Below, one piece after another: positions 25,284 through 34,408 of a stretch of DNA of 64,000 nucleotides (position 1 is its first letter; the number at the start of each line of letters is the position of its first letter). Source of the stretch: Verrucomicrobiales bacterium (GTDB taxonomy: Bacteria; Verrucomicrobiota; Verrucomicrobiia; Limisphaerales; UBA9464); contig JAIYBC010000005.1 of NCBI GenBank assembly GCA_027488845.1, positions 1 to 64,000 of the forward strand, in the 5' to 3' direction. The notes beneath the pieces were generated by a model, which was not told where the DNA came from, ran no database searches, and was given only the letters and a program-made list of their open reading frames with translations. A program made the translations under genes and the position numbers.

Positions 25284-27629
25284 TCACTTCGCGGCCACCG
25301 AACCCGGGATGGCGTTCACCGAGCACTGGAACTCCTGCTCGATGGCCGTGCCGTCCTTGGCCTTGATCTGGAACTTGATCTCCAGCTGGTTCACCGGACG
25401 GAAGTCCTGGATCTCGAGGTCCACGGTGCGGCCGTCGGCGCCGACCGTCGCGCTCTTCACCGCCACGTTCTCGCGGCCCTTCTTGTTCGGATCGGAGACG
25501 AGGTAGGTCGCGGAGCCGTAGTCGGAGGTGCGGCGGTAGTTCCAGCGGCGCGCGGAGAAGTTCTGGGCGTCGCCGGCTTCCTTGGCGTCCAGCGGATGGG
25601 TGAAGGTGAGGCGGAGACCCTTCGACGTGACCTTGAGGGACTCGATGGAGTGGACCGGCTTGCCGGTGTAGCGGACGCGGTCGAACCCGGAGATCTTGAC
25701 CGCCTTGGTCTGCCAACCCTGGAGGCCGGCCACGTAGAGCTGGCCGTCGGCGCGGTTGAAGCGGCCGCGCATCGCGGAGCTGGCGAACTTCACGGGGAAC
25801 TTCACCACGCCGCCCTGGACCTGTCCGTCGACCTCGTCCTGGAGCACGAGGTAGAGCGCGCACTGTCCGTAGCTCATGTGGAGCATCCGCTTGGAGAACG
25901 GCCCCCACTTGTCGCTGTCCACCCACACCTGTCCGCCGCCGGAGTTGTCGTACTCGTCGTGCGACATCCAGGTCAGCGGCTGGCGGAACGACTTCACGTC
26001 GGCGCCATGGGCGAGGTCCTCGACACCGTAGAAGCCGCCGGGCTTCACCCAGTTGATCGGGCAGGTGGGCACCCAGGTGCCCTCGTTGTCGCCGGTGGTG
26101 ATCTGGCCGTTCCACGGGTTCACGCCGATGCCGTTCGGGGCGCGGAAGCCGGTGGCGACGGTCTCGAACCGCTTGCCGTCCGCGCTCACCTTCATGAGCG
26201 TGCCGGCGTCGCGGGAGATGGTCTCGAAGCCACGGCCGCCACCCTTCACCGGTCCGGCCTTGGCGAAGTAGAAGTTGCCCTGCGCGTCGGTCTGCAGGTC
26301 GAAGAGGAACTCGTGGAAGCCCTCGGTCGAGGTGACCGCGTTGTTGAAGTTCTCGTAGTAGTCGGCCTCGCCGTCGCCGTTGACGTCATGGTAGCGGGTC
26401 AGCTGGTCGCGGCCCGAGGTGTAGACGACATCGTTGACGATCCGGAGCCCGAGGGTCTCGTACATGCCGGAAGCGAAGCGCTTCCACTTCAGGTTCTGCA
26501 GCCCCTCGTCGATGCCGGAGACGATCCAGAGGTCGCCGTCCCAGGTGCAGACCGCGGCGCGCTTGCCGTCGGCGAAGAAGTCGAAGCCGCCGATGCGCAC
26601 GCGGCGCTTCCACGGGTTGTCGACCGGCGGGGTGATGTTGTCGACGACGTAGGCGCCGTCGCCCTTGCCCACGACACCCTTGGTCTCGACGAGCTGGGGC
26701 CAGCGGGCGGGACCGCCCTTGGAGATGTCGGCGAAGGCCACGGGCGTGGCGGCGGCGGTCTCGAAGGCGGCGGAACCGGAGGCGGGTCCGCTCCAGACGG
26801 CGACCCGGAAGGGCTGCGAGACCCGGGAGCCGGCGGGGAGATGCACGTACACGCGGCCGTCCTTCACCTTGAGCGCGGCGCCCTTGGGAAGGCCCGAGGC
26901 CCGGATGCGGGTGCTCACGCCGTTGCCGGTGTAGGTGACCGTGCCGTTGTCGACCTTGCTGTCGGCGCCCTCGACGTCGGCGACGAGGATCGAGAAGGCC
27001 GAGGTGGTCTTGCGGCTCTTGAAGAAGAGGAATCCGCGGGCGGGAGCGGCGACCTGGAAGGTGCGGAAGTAGACCGTCTGGTCGCCGGCGGCGACGGCGG
27101 ACGGCTGCTCGGAGACGCGCATGTCCCCGGCGACGGTGTATTCCAGCTGGACGCGGTCGCCGGCGAGGCGGAGGCCGCCCCAGCGGACGACGGAGTCGCT
27201 GGTCGGTCCGAACGGCTCCTTGCGGGAGTCCTTGAACTCCTCGCCGAGGGAGACGCCGGGGACCACCGCGGTGCCGAACTGCTGGGTGCCCACGATGGAA
27301 GGATGGCCGCCATGGGCACCGTCCCAGGTGACACCGTGGGTGTTGATGTAGCCACCGGTCCATCCGGCCGCGACGCGGCAGAGGTCGGTGTCGAACAGGA
27401 CGTTCGCGCCGGCGCCGCCGGGAAGGCGGATCGCGAGGCCCTTCATGGCGGTGTTCTTCGCCGGGAAGGAGGCGCCGATGCAGGCGCCCTGGAAGGGGAA
27501 GTCCTTCTGGAGGAGGCTTTCGTTGACCTTGTCGTTCGAGGCCGCGGAGGCGCTCAGCGCCAACACGGCAACGGCGGCCAGAAGGGCGACCGGGCGGAGT
27601 CCCGGGATGTGGATTCGTTCGGATTGCAT
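25284..27629 (-). CDS. Large secreted propeller protein, sorbosone-dehydrogenase-like
   Basis: 781 residues with a Sec signal (LRPVALLAAVAVLALSASA). The N-terminal half (to about 290) resembles the DUF6797 region found on PVC-group propeller proteins. The central part is an NHL/sorbosone-dehydrogenase-like propeller (AAVCTWDGDLWIVSGID, LRIVNDVVYTSGRDQLTRYHDVNGDGEADYY, GFRAPNGIGVNPWNG, WVPTCPINWVKPGGFYG). A C-terminal Ig-like beta domain ends the protein. Relatives often carry a cytochrome c domain, but no CxxCH is present here. A role in periplasmic sugar oxidation is possible but unproven. It is followed by a strong terminator and is divergent from the second PQQ-propeller gene. Confidence 0.82.
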   Translation of the reverse strand: MQSERIHIPGLRPVALLAAVAVLALSASAASNDKVNESLLQKDFPFQGACIGASFPAKNTAMKGLAIRLPGGAGANVLFDTDLCRVAAGWTGGYINTHGVTWDGAHGGHPSIVGTQQFGTAVVPGVSLGEEFKDSRKEPFGPTSDSVVRWGGLRLAGDRVQLEYTVAGDMRVSEQPSAVAAGDQTVYFRTFQVAAPARGFLFFKSRKTTSAFSILVADVEGADSKVDNGTVTYTGNGVSTRIRASGLPKGAALKVKDGRVYVHLPAGSRVSQPFRVAVWSGPASGSAAFETAAATPVAFADISKGGPARWPQLVETKGVVGKGDGAYVVDNITPPVDNPWKRRVRIGGFDFFADGKRAAVCTWDGDLWIVSGIDEGLQNLKWKRFASGMYETLGLRIVNDVVYTSGRDQLTRYHDVNGDGEADYYENFNNAVTSTEGFHEFLFDLQTDAQGNFYFAKAGPVKGGGRGFETISRDAGTLMKVSADGKRFETVATGFRAPNGIGVNPWNGQITTGDNEGTWVPTCPINWVKPGGFYGVEDLAHGADVKSFRQPLTWMSHDEYDNSGGGQVWVDSDKWGPFSKRMLHMSYGQCALYLVLQDEVDGQVQGGVVKFPVKFASSAMRGRFNRADGQLYVAGLQGWQTKAVKISGFDRVRYTGKPVHSIESLKVTSKGLRLTFTHPLDAKEAGDAQNFSARRWNYRRTSDYGSATYLVSDPNKKGRENVAVKSATVGADGRTVDLEIQDFRPVNQLEIKFQIKAKDGTAIEQEFQCSVNAIPGSVAAK

Positions 27630-27853
27630 GATCTACGTGTCAGGCTCGGTTCTTATGCCAATTCCGCAACCGTCGAGGCCCATGGAAGGCCGGCGGTACG
27701 GAAGGTACAGCCCCTCCAAGACGGGGGCGGGCGACCGGGCATTCAACCCCGAATTCACGGATCCCGCCAAGGCCGTTCCGGAGGATGGACGTGGATTTCC
27801 GCGGCCGGGGCGCGGTTGACCGGGCCGTCCGTTTCCGGCCCGATAGGGGAACC

Positions 27854-29125
27854 ATGAAACTCCTTCCGCTTCGCATCGCCCTCGCCGTGGCCGCGTCCTT
27901 GGCCGGATCCGCCGCCGACTGGGCGGCCTATCGGGGACCCAACCACGACGGGACCAGTTCCGAACGCATCGCCACGTCGTGGCCGGTCTCGGGACCCAAG
28001 GTGCTCTGGAAGGTGCCCAGCCAGGCCGGCTTCAGCTCCTTCGCCGTCGCCAAGGACCGCTGCTTCGTCCAGGAGCTCCGGGACGTGGACGGCGTGCTCC
28101 AGGAGGCCCTGGTGGCCCGTTCCACGAAGGACGGCAAGGAGCTGTGGGTGCGCGGGCTGGGCACGATGAAGACCGGCGACGGCGGCGACGCCGGGACCGA
28201 CGACAACAAGGGCGGCGACGGACCGCGGTCCTCGCCGTCGGTCGCGGGCAAGCTCGTGTACACGGTCTCCGCCAGGCTGGTGGTGCAGGCGTTCGACGTG
28301 GCCACCGGCAAGGAGGCCTGGAAGCGCGACCTCGTGAAGGAGCACGCCGGACGCAACATCTCCTGGCAGAACGCGCAGTCGCCGGTGGTGGAGGACGGAC
28401 GCCTCTTCGTGGCCGGAGGCGGCCCCGGCGAGAGCCTGCTCGCCCTGGACGCCAAGTCCGGTGCCACGCTGTGGAAGATCGGCGACGAGAAGATGACCCA
28501 CGCCACCGCCATCCCGACGACGATCCACGGCGTCCGCCAGATCGTCTGGTTCGTGCAGTCGGGGCTGGTGTCCACGGATCCGGCGAGCGGCCGCGAACTG
28601 TGGAAGTTCGCCTTCCCCTACAAGGTTTCGACGGCCGCCTCGCCGGTGGTCTCGGGCGACATCGTGTACTGCTCCGCCGGCTACGGCGTCGGGGCCGCGG
28701 CGGCGCGGGTCTCCAAGGCCGACGGGAAGTGGACCGCCACCGAGATCTACCGCTTCCCCGGCAACAAGCCCCTCGCCAACCACTGGTCCACGCCGGTCCT
28801 GAAGGACGGCCACCTTTACGGCATGTTCCAGTTCAAGGAATACGGCTCGGGACCGGTCAAGGCGGTGGACATCGCCACCGGCACCGTGAAGTGGGAAAAG
28901 GGCGGATTCGGCCCGGGCCACGTGGTCCTGACCCGTTCCGGCGTGCTCGCGCTCGACGACGACGGGGAACTGGTCCTGTTCGAGGCCCAGCCCGGCGCCT
29001 ACAAGGAACTCGCCCGGGCGAAGGTGCTGGAAGGCAAGTGCTGGACGACCCCGGTGGTCTCCGGCGGACGCGTCTTCGCCCGTTCGACGAAGGAAGCGGT
29101 CTGCCTCGAGGTCACGCCGCGCTGA
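27854..29125 (+). CDS. Secreted PQQ-like beta-propeller protein
   Basis: 423 residues, the same family as 11569-12801: signal MKLLPLRIALAVAASLAGSA, then DWAAYRGPNHDGTS, and propeller blades such as FDVATGKEAWKRD, LDAKSGATLWKIGDEK and DIATGTVKWEKGG. An AGGGGA Shine-Dalgarno lies 5 bp before ATG 27854, which decides this start over ATG 27785. It is divergent from the large propeller gene (224-bp gap), so the two may be co-regulated. Function inferred only from fold. Confidence 0.9.
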   Translation: MKLLPLRIALAVAASLAGSAADWAAYRGPNHDGTSSERIATSWPVSGPKVLWKVPSQAGFSSFAVAKDRCFVQELRDVDGVLQEALVARSTKDGKELWVRGLGTMKTGDGGDAGTDDNKGGDGPRSSPSVAGKLVYTVSARLVVQAFDVATGKEAWKRDLVKEHAGRNISWQNAQSPVVEDGRLFVAGGGPGESLLALDAKSGATLWKIGDEKMTHATAIPTTIHGVRQIVWFVQSGLVSTDPASGRELWKFAFPYKVSTAASPVVSGDIVYCSAGYGVGAAAARVSKADGKWTATEIYRFPGNKPLANHWSTPVLKDGHLYGMFQFKEYGSGPVKAVDIATGTVKWEKGGFGPGHVVLTRSGVLALDDDGELVLFEAQPGAYKELARAKVLEGKCWTTPVVSGGRVFARSTKEAVCLEVTPR

Positions 29126-29186
29126 AGCGCGGGCGTTTCGGTCCGGGACCGGTGGGGCGGTTGGCACGAACCGCGGCCCGCCGGTC

Positions 29187-30050
29187 CTAGAACACGCGGG
29201 CGGCGCTGACGGCGAACCAGTAGATCAGCACGCCGATCCCGGCGGCGGCGCCGAGGATGGCGAGCATCCAGCCCCACCAGGACCGGGGGATCCGGAGCGG
29301 GGCGACACCGGCGCCGGCCTCCTTGCGGCGGTAGAGGCGCCAGGCGATCCACAGCGATCCGACCGAGCATCCGGCCAGGAGCGGAACGGAGAGATGGCCG
29401 TTCAGGCGTTCAAAGCGTTGTTCCTCCCACTGCACGGCCAACCGCATGAGCGCCAGCGCCCCCAGCAGCCCCCAGAGCCAGGAGGTGAAGGCGAGCGTGC
29501 GGCCGGTGGAGAGCAGCGCCACGGAGAAGCCGAGCGCGAACACCGTGAAGGGGAACCCGATCATCAGGCTGTAGAGCAGCATGGAGGGATTGACGTCCCC
29601 GAGCGTGATGCCGGCGCTGAGGAAGGCGCGGACGACGACATCCGCCAACCGGTCCTCGAGCAGGTACACCCCGGCGCCCGAGATGAACACGGTGAGTCCG
29701 CCGCCGAGGGCCAGTCGGGATAGGAACCGCTCCGTGCGGGTGACCGGGTAGGCGAAGGTGAACTCCTCCACGCCGTGGATGACGTCCACGCCGCCGAACG
29801 CAGGGCCGGCGACCAACGCGAAGAGGATGCCCGGGGTCAGGACCCAGAGCGGGTGGGCCAGCATCGGCACGGCCCAGACGGTCCCCAGCCACACGAGCAG
29901 CGTGAGCAGGATGAGGTGCGCATGGGCGAACCACTCGGCCCAGAGCAGTCCGTGCCAGCGCCGCAGGCGGGGCCATCCCGGCTCGGGACGCCCCGGGGAG
30001 ACCTCTTCGTCGGGGACCAGCGTCAGGTCCGGGTTGCGGCCGGCTTCCAT
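29187..30050 (-). CDS. ABC-2-type permease of the YtrA-controlled operon
   Basis: 287 residues, last gene of the operon. Start at ATG 30050 (MEAGRNPDLTLVPDEE) is 2 bp after the stop of the prepilin-like gene. About 30 polar residues are followed by six or so membrane segments: LILLTLLVWLGTVWAVPM, LWVLTPGILFALVAGPAF, LALGGGLTVFISGAGVYL, LLYSLMIGFPFTVFALGF, LWGLLGALALMRLAV and WMLAILGAAAGIGVLIYWF. The FGGVDVIHGVEEFTFAYPVTRTE loop is like the permease loop that contacts the ATPase in ABC-2 transporters. It would pair with the ATPase at 34409-35488. Cargo unknown. The frame upstream of 30050 only reads through the pilin gene. Confidence 0.82.
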   Translation of the reverse strand: MEAGRNPDLTLVPDEEVSPGRPEPGWPRLRRWHGLLWAEWFAHAHLILLTLLVWLGTVWAVPMLAHPLWVLTPGILFALVAGPAFGGVDVIHGVEEFTFAYPVTRTERFLSRLALGGGLTVFISGAGVYLLEDRLADVVVRAFLSAGITLGDVNPSMLLYSLMIGFPFTVFALGFSVALLSTGRTLAFTSWLWGLLGALALMRLAVQWEEQRFERLNGHLSVPLLAGCSVGSLWIAWRLYRRKEAGAGVAPLRIPRSWWGWMLAILGAAAGIGVLIYWFAVSAARVF

Positions 30051-30052
30051 GT

Positions 30053-30835
30053 TCAGAGCCGGGCCGGGGCGGGCGGCAGGTCGAGGTACAGGTCCCAGGG
30101 ATAGTCCTCGGCCACCGGACCCGGGCTGGAACTGACCTGGGGTGGCGAGCCGTCGGGACGCAGGACCCTCCGGTTGACGACCGCGCCGTCCTGCTGGACC
30201 CGCAGCGTCTTGCCTTCGAAGTCGAGGTGGCTGGCACGGCCCTGGGACTGCTGGCGCAGGGCGATGCCGTGGAGTTGGCACACCGCGAGGCCGGCCTGGC
30301 GTCCGCCCGAGTTCAGCCGCTCCCACGCCACCCGTCTCCAGCCGAACGGATGGAGGTAGGAGAAGTCCCGGGTCTCGGCCGTCTCCCGCAGTTCCTGTTC
30401 GAAGGACAGCCCTTCGGGGTCACGCTGGTGGAGGACCCAGTCGGGCTGTTGGCTCGCGTTGGCGCGGTTGCCCCAACCCCGCAGCTGGTTCGTGGAGGCG
30501 CCGCCGTCGGCCGGGGCGGGCCTCGAGGCGGGATCGGAGGGACACAGGATCCGGGACCCGCGTCCCAGCGGATTCGAACGTTCCGCCAGGTGGGAAAGGC
30601 TGCGGGGACGCCGCGACGTCTCCTTCTGGTAGAGTTCGTTCGCCAGCGCGATCTGGCGGAGGTTGTCGAGGCACTGGAGCTCCTTCACCCGGGCCGATGC
30701 CCGAGCGACACCGGAGGCGGCGAGGGTCGCGGCCACGCCCAGCAACGCCGCCACGGTGAGCAACTCCACCAGCGTGAAGCCGCGGTCGCGCCCCGTTCCG
30801 GTTCGTCCGGCTTGCTGGCGGGAAGGCTTGTTCAC
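30053..30835 (-). CDS. Prepilin-like protein inside the ABC operon
   Basis: 260 residues. Leader RGFTLVELLTVAALLGVAATL is a standard type IV prepilin cleavage site and helix. The rest is polar, with two cysteines (LQCLDNLRQIA and RILCPSDP). The start is GTG 30835, whose last two bases are the first two of the stop codon of the propeller gene (GTGA), so translation is coupled. ATG 30859 is also in frame but lies within the upstream gene. The permease follows after 2 bp. A pseudopilin between an ABC ATPase and its permease is unusual; it may form a periplasmic part of the system. Confidence 0.85.
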   Translation of the reverse strand: MNKPSRQQAGRTGTGRDRGFTLVELLTVAALLGVAATLAASGVARASARVKELQCLDNLRQIALANELYQKETSRRPRSLSHLAERSNPLGRGSRILCPSDPASRPAPADGGASTNQLRGWGNRANASQQPDWVLHQRDPEGLSFEQELRETAETRDFSYLHPFGWRRVAWERLNSGGRQAGLAVCQLHGIALRQQSQGRASHLDFEGKTLRVQQDGAVVNRRVLRPDGSPPQVSSSPGPVAEDYPWDLYLDLPPAPARL

Positions 30836-33800
30836 GGAGCCTGGAAGGACACCGGCCAAAGTCCGGCATCACCCCGGGGAATCCACAGGGTTCCCGAACC
30901 CGCGGCCGCGGCGGTCGAGGGGTCCACCCACACGCTGCAGGACCGTTCCGCCGTGCCCGAGACCCGGAAACCGGCGCCGGCTGGATCCGACCCGAGGACC
31001 GTCATCCGGAGCTCCCCTTCGGCGAGGAGGAGCGGCCCGACCTCGAAGAACCGGTGGGTGCTCCCCGGAAGCGTGGCGGTGCCATAGGTCTCCAGCGTGC
31101 CCTCGCGGCTGAGGGCCCACGTCTCCACGACGTGCCGGCCCGACGATCCCACCAGGATCCGGCCGTCCGCACGGACCCACACCGGAGCCTCGCCACGGTC
31201 GGGCAGCTGCCGGGAAGCGACCAGACTGGCTCCCACGCCGTCGTAGGCCAGGGCCAACAGGGAGGACGAGACGCTTCCGGACATGCTCCAGGCGTTGGTC
31301 TTCGAATACAGGAGGTGCCCACCATGGGAGATGCCGACGAGGTCGCCCGGGAGCGCCACCTTCGGACGGACCACCGGATCGGTGGCGTCGGCGAAATCCA
31401 CCACCGTCAGGGCGTGGTGGGTGTGCCAAGAGCCCTGTCGATGCCACCAGAGGGGGAAGCCGTCCACCCGGTTCGTCCCGACCGCCAGCGGAGGGACCCA
31501 TTCCGAGGTCGTGGCCGAGGTGAACACCTTTCCGTCGGCCACGTACACCCGGTCGATGTCGACCTGGGAAAGTCCGACCCGCGAGGCCAGTTCCGGGGCC
31601 TCGGGAACGGAGATGTCGAAGGCGAGGATCTCCGTTCCACCCCAACCGTACATCATCGGGAATCGCCCGACCGGACCGGCGGAGTCCGCGAAGGCGAAGT
31701 AGGGATAGGCGCCGCCTTGGCCGACGAAGGCGAGGACGCCCGGTGCCAGCCAGTGGGCCTGGCAGGTGGAGCCGGCCCAGGAATCGGGGGAGTTGGTCAG
31801 GGAAACGGAGCCGAGGCGGCTCAATCCGGAGGCGTGCACCCGGATCACATCGAGCACGGTCTCGCCCGGCACCCGGACGTCCACAAGCTGGGTCACCACG
31901 ACCGAATTGGTCGCAAGGACAGGGGCCTGCCATTCCTCGTGCTGGACGACGACGCGATTGGTGACGGGCAGCGGAGGCACCGGTTCCAGGGTGCATCGAC
32001 GGACCACGATGTTGGTGGGATGGGACGGGGAACCGGGCGACGCGGGGATCTCGACCGTGCGGACGGTCTCCGAGCAGACCTCGATCGGCGGCTGCGGCAC
32101 CATGCTGGTCACCTCGTTGGTGACCGTCCGCAGGATCGGCGGGACGGCCCGCCAGAAGACCACGGTGTTGGTCCGGAACACCGACTCGGTGCGGTAGGAG
32201 TCGGCCCCCCGCCGCAGCAGGTGGAGAAGGCCGTCGCGGAAGGCGGCCCCGACCAACGGCTTCCCGTCCAATGCGAGCGAGGCGAGGAGCGTGTCCGGAT
32301 CGCCGGAGGTCGACAGGCCCACGGAGAGGGGACCGAAGCCGCCGTTTCCGCCGGTCCAGCGGCCGGAGGCGACCTGGACGAGCCGGTCGCCATGGAGGAA
32401 GACGCGGTCCACGGGCCGCGAGAGATCCAGGACCGACCGGACCACCGGATGGTCCGGATCCGCGATGCCCGCGGAGACCAGCTCCCCGGCGGACAGGCTG
32501 AGGACATGGTCGGCGACGAGCGTTGCGCGCCGGGCCTGGGCTTCATGGGAGATCGTGCCGCGCAGGGTCAGGGAATCTCGGCCGAACTCCATCAGCTGCA
32601 TCCCCTGGAACCAGTCGTTGGTGCCGCGCCGGCCATGCCAGGGCAGCAGGACCAGCCCACGGTCGGCGAAGACCCGGAAGGCCTTCTCGTCGGCGTTGGC
32701 CTCGCTCCAGGACCAGCCGTCCCCGAGGAAGACCTTGTCCAGCAGGGCGGGCACGGAGGGATTGGAGACGTCGAAGAGCGAGACCGCGGCGCGGCTTCCT
32801 TCGGCGCCCATGGCCAGCAGTCGGTCGCCCATCGGCTCTATGTAGGTCGACCAGCCCGGGACCTCGAGTTCTCCACGGACGAAGGGCCGGGTCGGGTCGG
32901 CGAGGTCGACGATCCAGAGCGGGTCCACCTGCCGGAAGGTCACGACGTAGGCGCGTCCGGCGTCGTAGCGGGTGGCGAAGACGTTCTCGTTGGTGACGAG
33001 GTTCAGCAGGCCCAGCCGGACCGGCGCGGCGGGGTCCGACACCGAGAAGGTCTCGAGGACGACCCGCGGGGGCTGGAAGCCGGCGGCGTTCCCGTTCCAG
33101 CGACCATCCACCTGCGACACCACCGTGAGCACCTCGCCGTCGAGGCCGAACTTGAACTTGTCGGCCACGCGCCCGGAGGTGCTGAAGGATCCCGTCCGGC
33201 GGAGCAGGCCGGACCGGTCCGACACGTCGAAGACCTCGACGACGTTGGTCGTGACCGGCTGGCCGAAGCCGAGGCCGTCGAACCAGCCGAAGGCGTTTGA
33301 GGACTTGGCGACGAAGAGCAGACGGTCGGTGGCGTGGATGGCCGTGGGCGATTCCGTCGACCGGATCGAGGATCGGACGACCGGAGCCGCGGGATCGGAG
33401 AGGTCCACGCTGGAGACCAGGGTGAAGGCCTCCGAGACGGACATGCCGACGACGTTGGTCGAGGGGAGAACGTCGGACGGACGGACCCCGCCGGAATCGA
33501 AGACGAAGCCGTTGCCGATGGTGACGTTGGTCACCAGCACCGAACGGTTGGTCCAGCCTTGGGTGGCGAGGACGAGCACGTCGCCGATGAGGCGGCTTTC
33601 AACCATCCGGCCCGGCAGTTCGACGTTGGGACCCTTCTCGGGCCGTCCGCCGACGCTGCGGACCAACTGGACCGCGGTGGCGTCCCACCGGCACTCGGGC
33701 TGGGTGAGCAACGCCAACCAGTCGCCGCCGGCGATCGGGGCCGGCAGCACATGCATCTGTTCCCCGTACGAGGCCAGCGGAAGCCGTCCGCGCAGGACCG

Positions 33801-34389
33801 GGGTGGCGGGATTGGAGACGTCGATGACCTGGAGGCCCCGCAACTGGTTGTAGAAGTAGAGCGTGGAGCCGGAGAACTTCCAGATGTCGGACTCCGAGAC
33901 CGGGCGGTTGACGGGGCTGTCGACGACGGAACCCGGCAACGTCGTCGTTTCCGGGGTGCCGGGAACCGTGCCGAATCGGACCAGCGGATCGCTGGATGCC
34001 GGCTGGGTGTTGCGGATCTCCGCCTCGAAGTCCCGCAGGCCGGCGTAGAAGTCGACCGGCAGGGGAAGCGACCCGGCGTCGTCGACCACCGCTCGCATCG
34101 CCTCGCTGGACTCGGCCATGGGCAGGGTGAACTCGGACTCGGTCTCGAGCAGGCCGGGCAGGACCACCGCGCGCGGGGTCCAGGTGCCCTTCAGGAACCG
34201 GCCGCGGGACTCGAGCACCACCCGGCGGGCGCCGGCCGGATACCGGACGGTGACGAGGAGGTTGGTCCCCTGGGTCCGGATGCCGGAGATGACGGCGTCG
34301 GCGGGGCCGGAGGCGAGGGTCCGCGGCGCCAGGAGCACGGCCGACAGGGCGACGACCGCAAGCAGGCAGGATTTCAGCCGGGTGTTCAT
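30832..34389 (-). CDS. Giant secreted beta-propeller protein of the ABC operon
   Basis: 1185 residues with a Sec signal (SCLLAVVALSAVLLAPRTLA). The body has repeated blades of the secreted Beta_propel (WD40-related) type: LRGLQVIDVSNPATPVLRG, SSVDLSDPAAPVVRSS, LETFSVSDPAAPVRLG, VSLFDVSNPSVPALLD and ILAFDISVPEAPELAS. Near residues 780-880 a Val/Thr/Asn-rich insertion interrupts the blades and holds two cysteines. There is no membrane anchor or lipobox. It lies 19 bp behind the ATPase gene and overlaps the prepilin-like gene by 4 bp. The function is unknown. A binding or scaffold role for the transporter at the cell surface is inferred from position only. Confidence 0.88.
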   Translation of the reverse strand: MNTRLKSCLLAVVALSAVLLAPRTLASGPADAVISGIRTQGTNLLVTVRYPAGARRVVLESRGRFLKGTWTPRAVVLPGLLETESEFTLPMAESSEAMRAVVDDAGSLPLPVDFYAGLRDFEAEIRNTQPASSDPLVRFGTVPGTPETTTLPGSVVDSPVNRPVSESDIWKFSGSTLYFYNQLRGLQVIDVSNPATPVLRGRLPLASYGEQMHVLPAPIAGGDWLALLTQPECRWDATAVQLVRSVGGRPEKGPNVELPGRMVESRLIGDVLVLATQGWTNRSVLVTNVTIGNGFVFDSGGVRPSDVLPSTNVVGMSVSEAFTLVSSVDLSDPAAPVVRSSIRSTESPTAIHATDRLLFVAKSSNAFGWFDGLGFGQPVTTNVVEVFDVSDRSGLLRRTGSFSTSGRVADKFKFGLDGEVLTVVSQVDGRWNGNAAGFQPPRVVLETFSVSDPAAPVRLGLLNLVTNENVFATRYDAGRAYVVTFRQVDPLWIVDLADPTRPFVRGELEVPGWSTYIEPMGDRLLAMGAEGSRAAVSLFDVSNPSVPALLDKVFLGDGWSWSEANADEKAFRVFADRGLVLLPWHGRRGTNDWFQGMQLMEFGRDSLTLRGTISHEAQARRATLVADHVLSLSAGELVSAGIADPDHPVVRSVLDLSRPVDRVFLHGDRLVQVASGRWTGGNGGFGPLSVGLSTSGDPDTLLASLALDGKPLVGAAFRDGLLHLLRRGADSYRTESVFRTNTVVFWRAVPPILRTVTNEVTSMVPQPPIEVCSETVRTVEIPASPGSPSHPTNIVVRRCTLEPVPPLPVTNRVVVQHEEWQAPVLATNSVVVTQLVDVRVPGETVLDVIRVHASGLSRLGSVSLTNSPDSWAGSTCQAHWLAPGVLAFVGQGGAYPYFAFADSAGPVGRFPMMYGWGGTEILAFDISVPEAPELASRVGLSQVDIDRVYVADGKVFTSATTSEWVPPLAVGTNRVDGFPLWWHRQGSWHTHHALTVVDFADATDPVVRPKVALPGDLVGISHGGHLLYSKTNAWSMSGSVSSSLLALAYDGVGASLVASRQLPDRGEAPVWVRADGRILVGSSGRHVVETWALSREGTLETYGTATLPGSTHRFFEVGPLLLAEGELRMTVLGSDPAGAGFRVSGTAERSCSVWVDPSTAAAAGSGTLWIPRGDAGLWPVSFQAP

Positions 34390-34408
34390 GGGATTCCGAG
34401 CGACTCCT

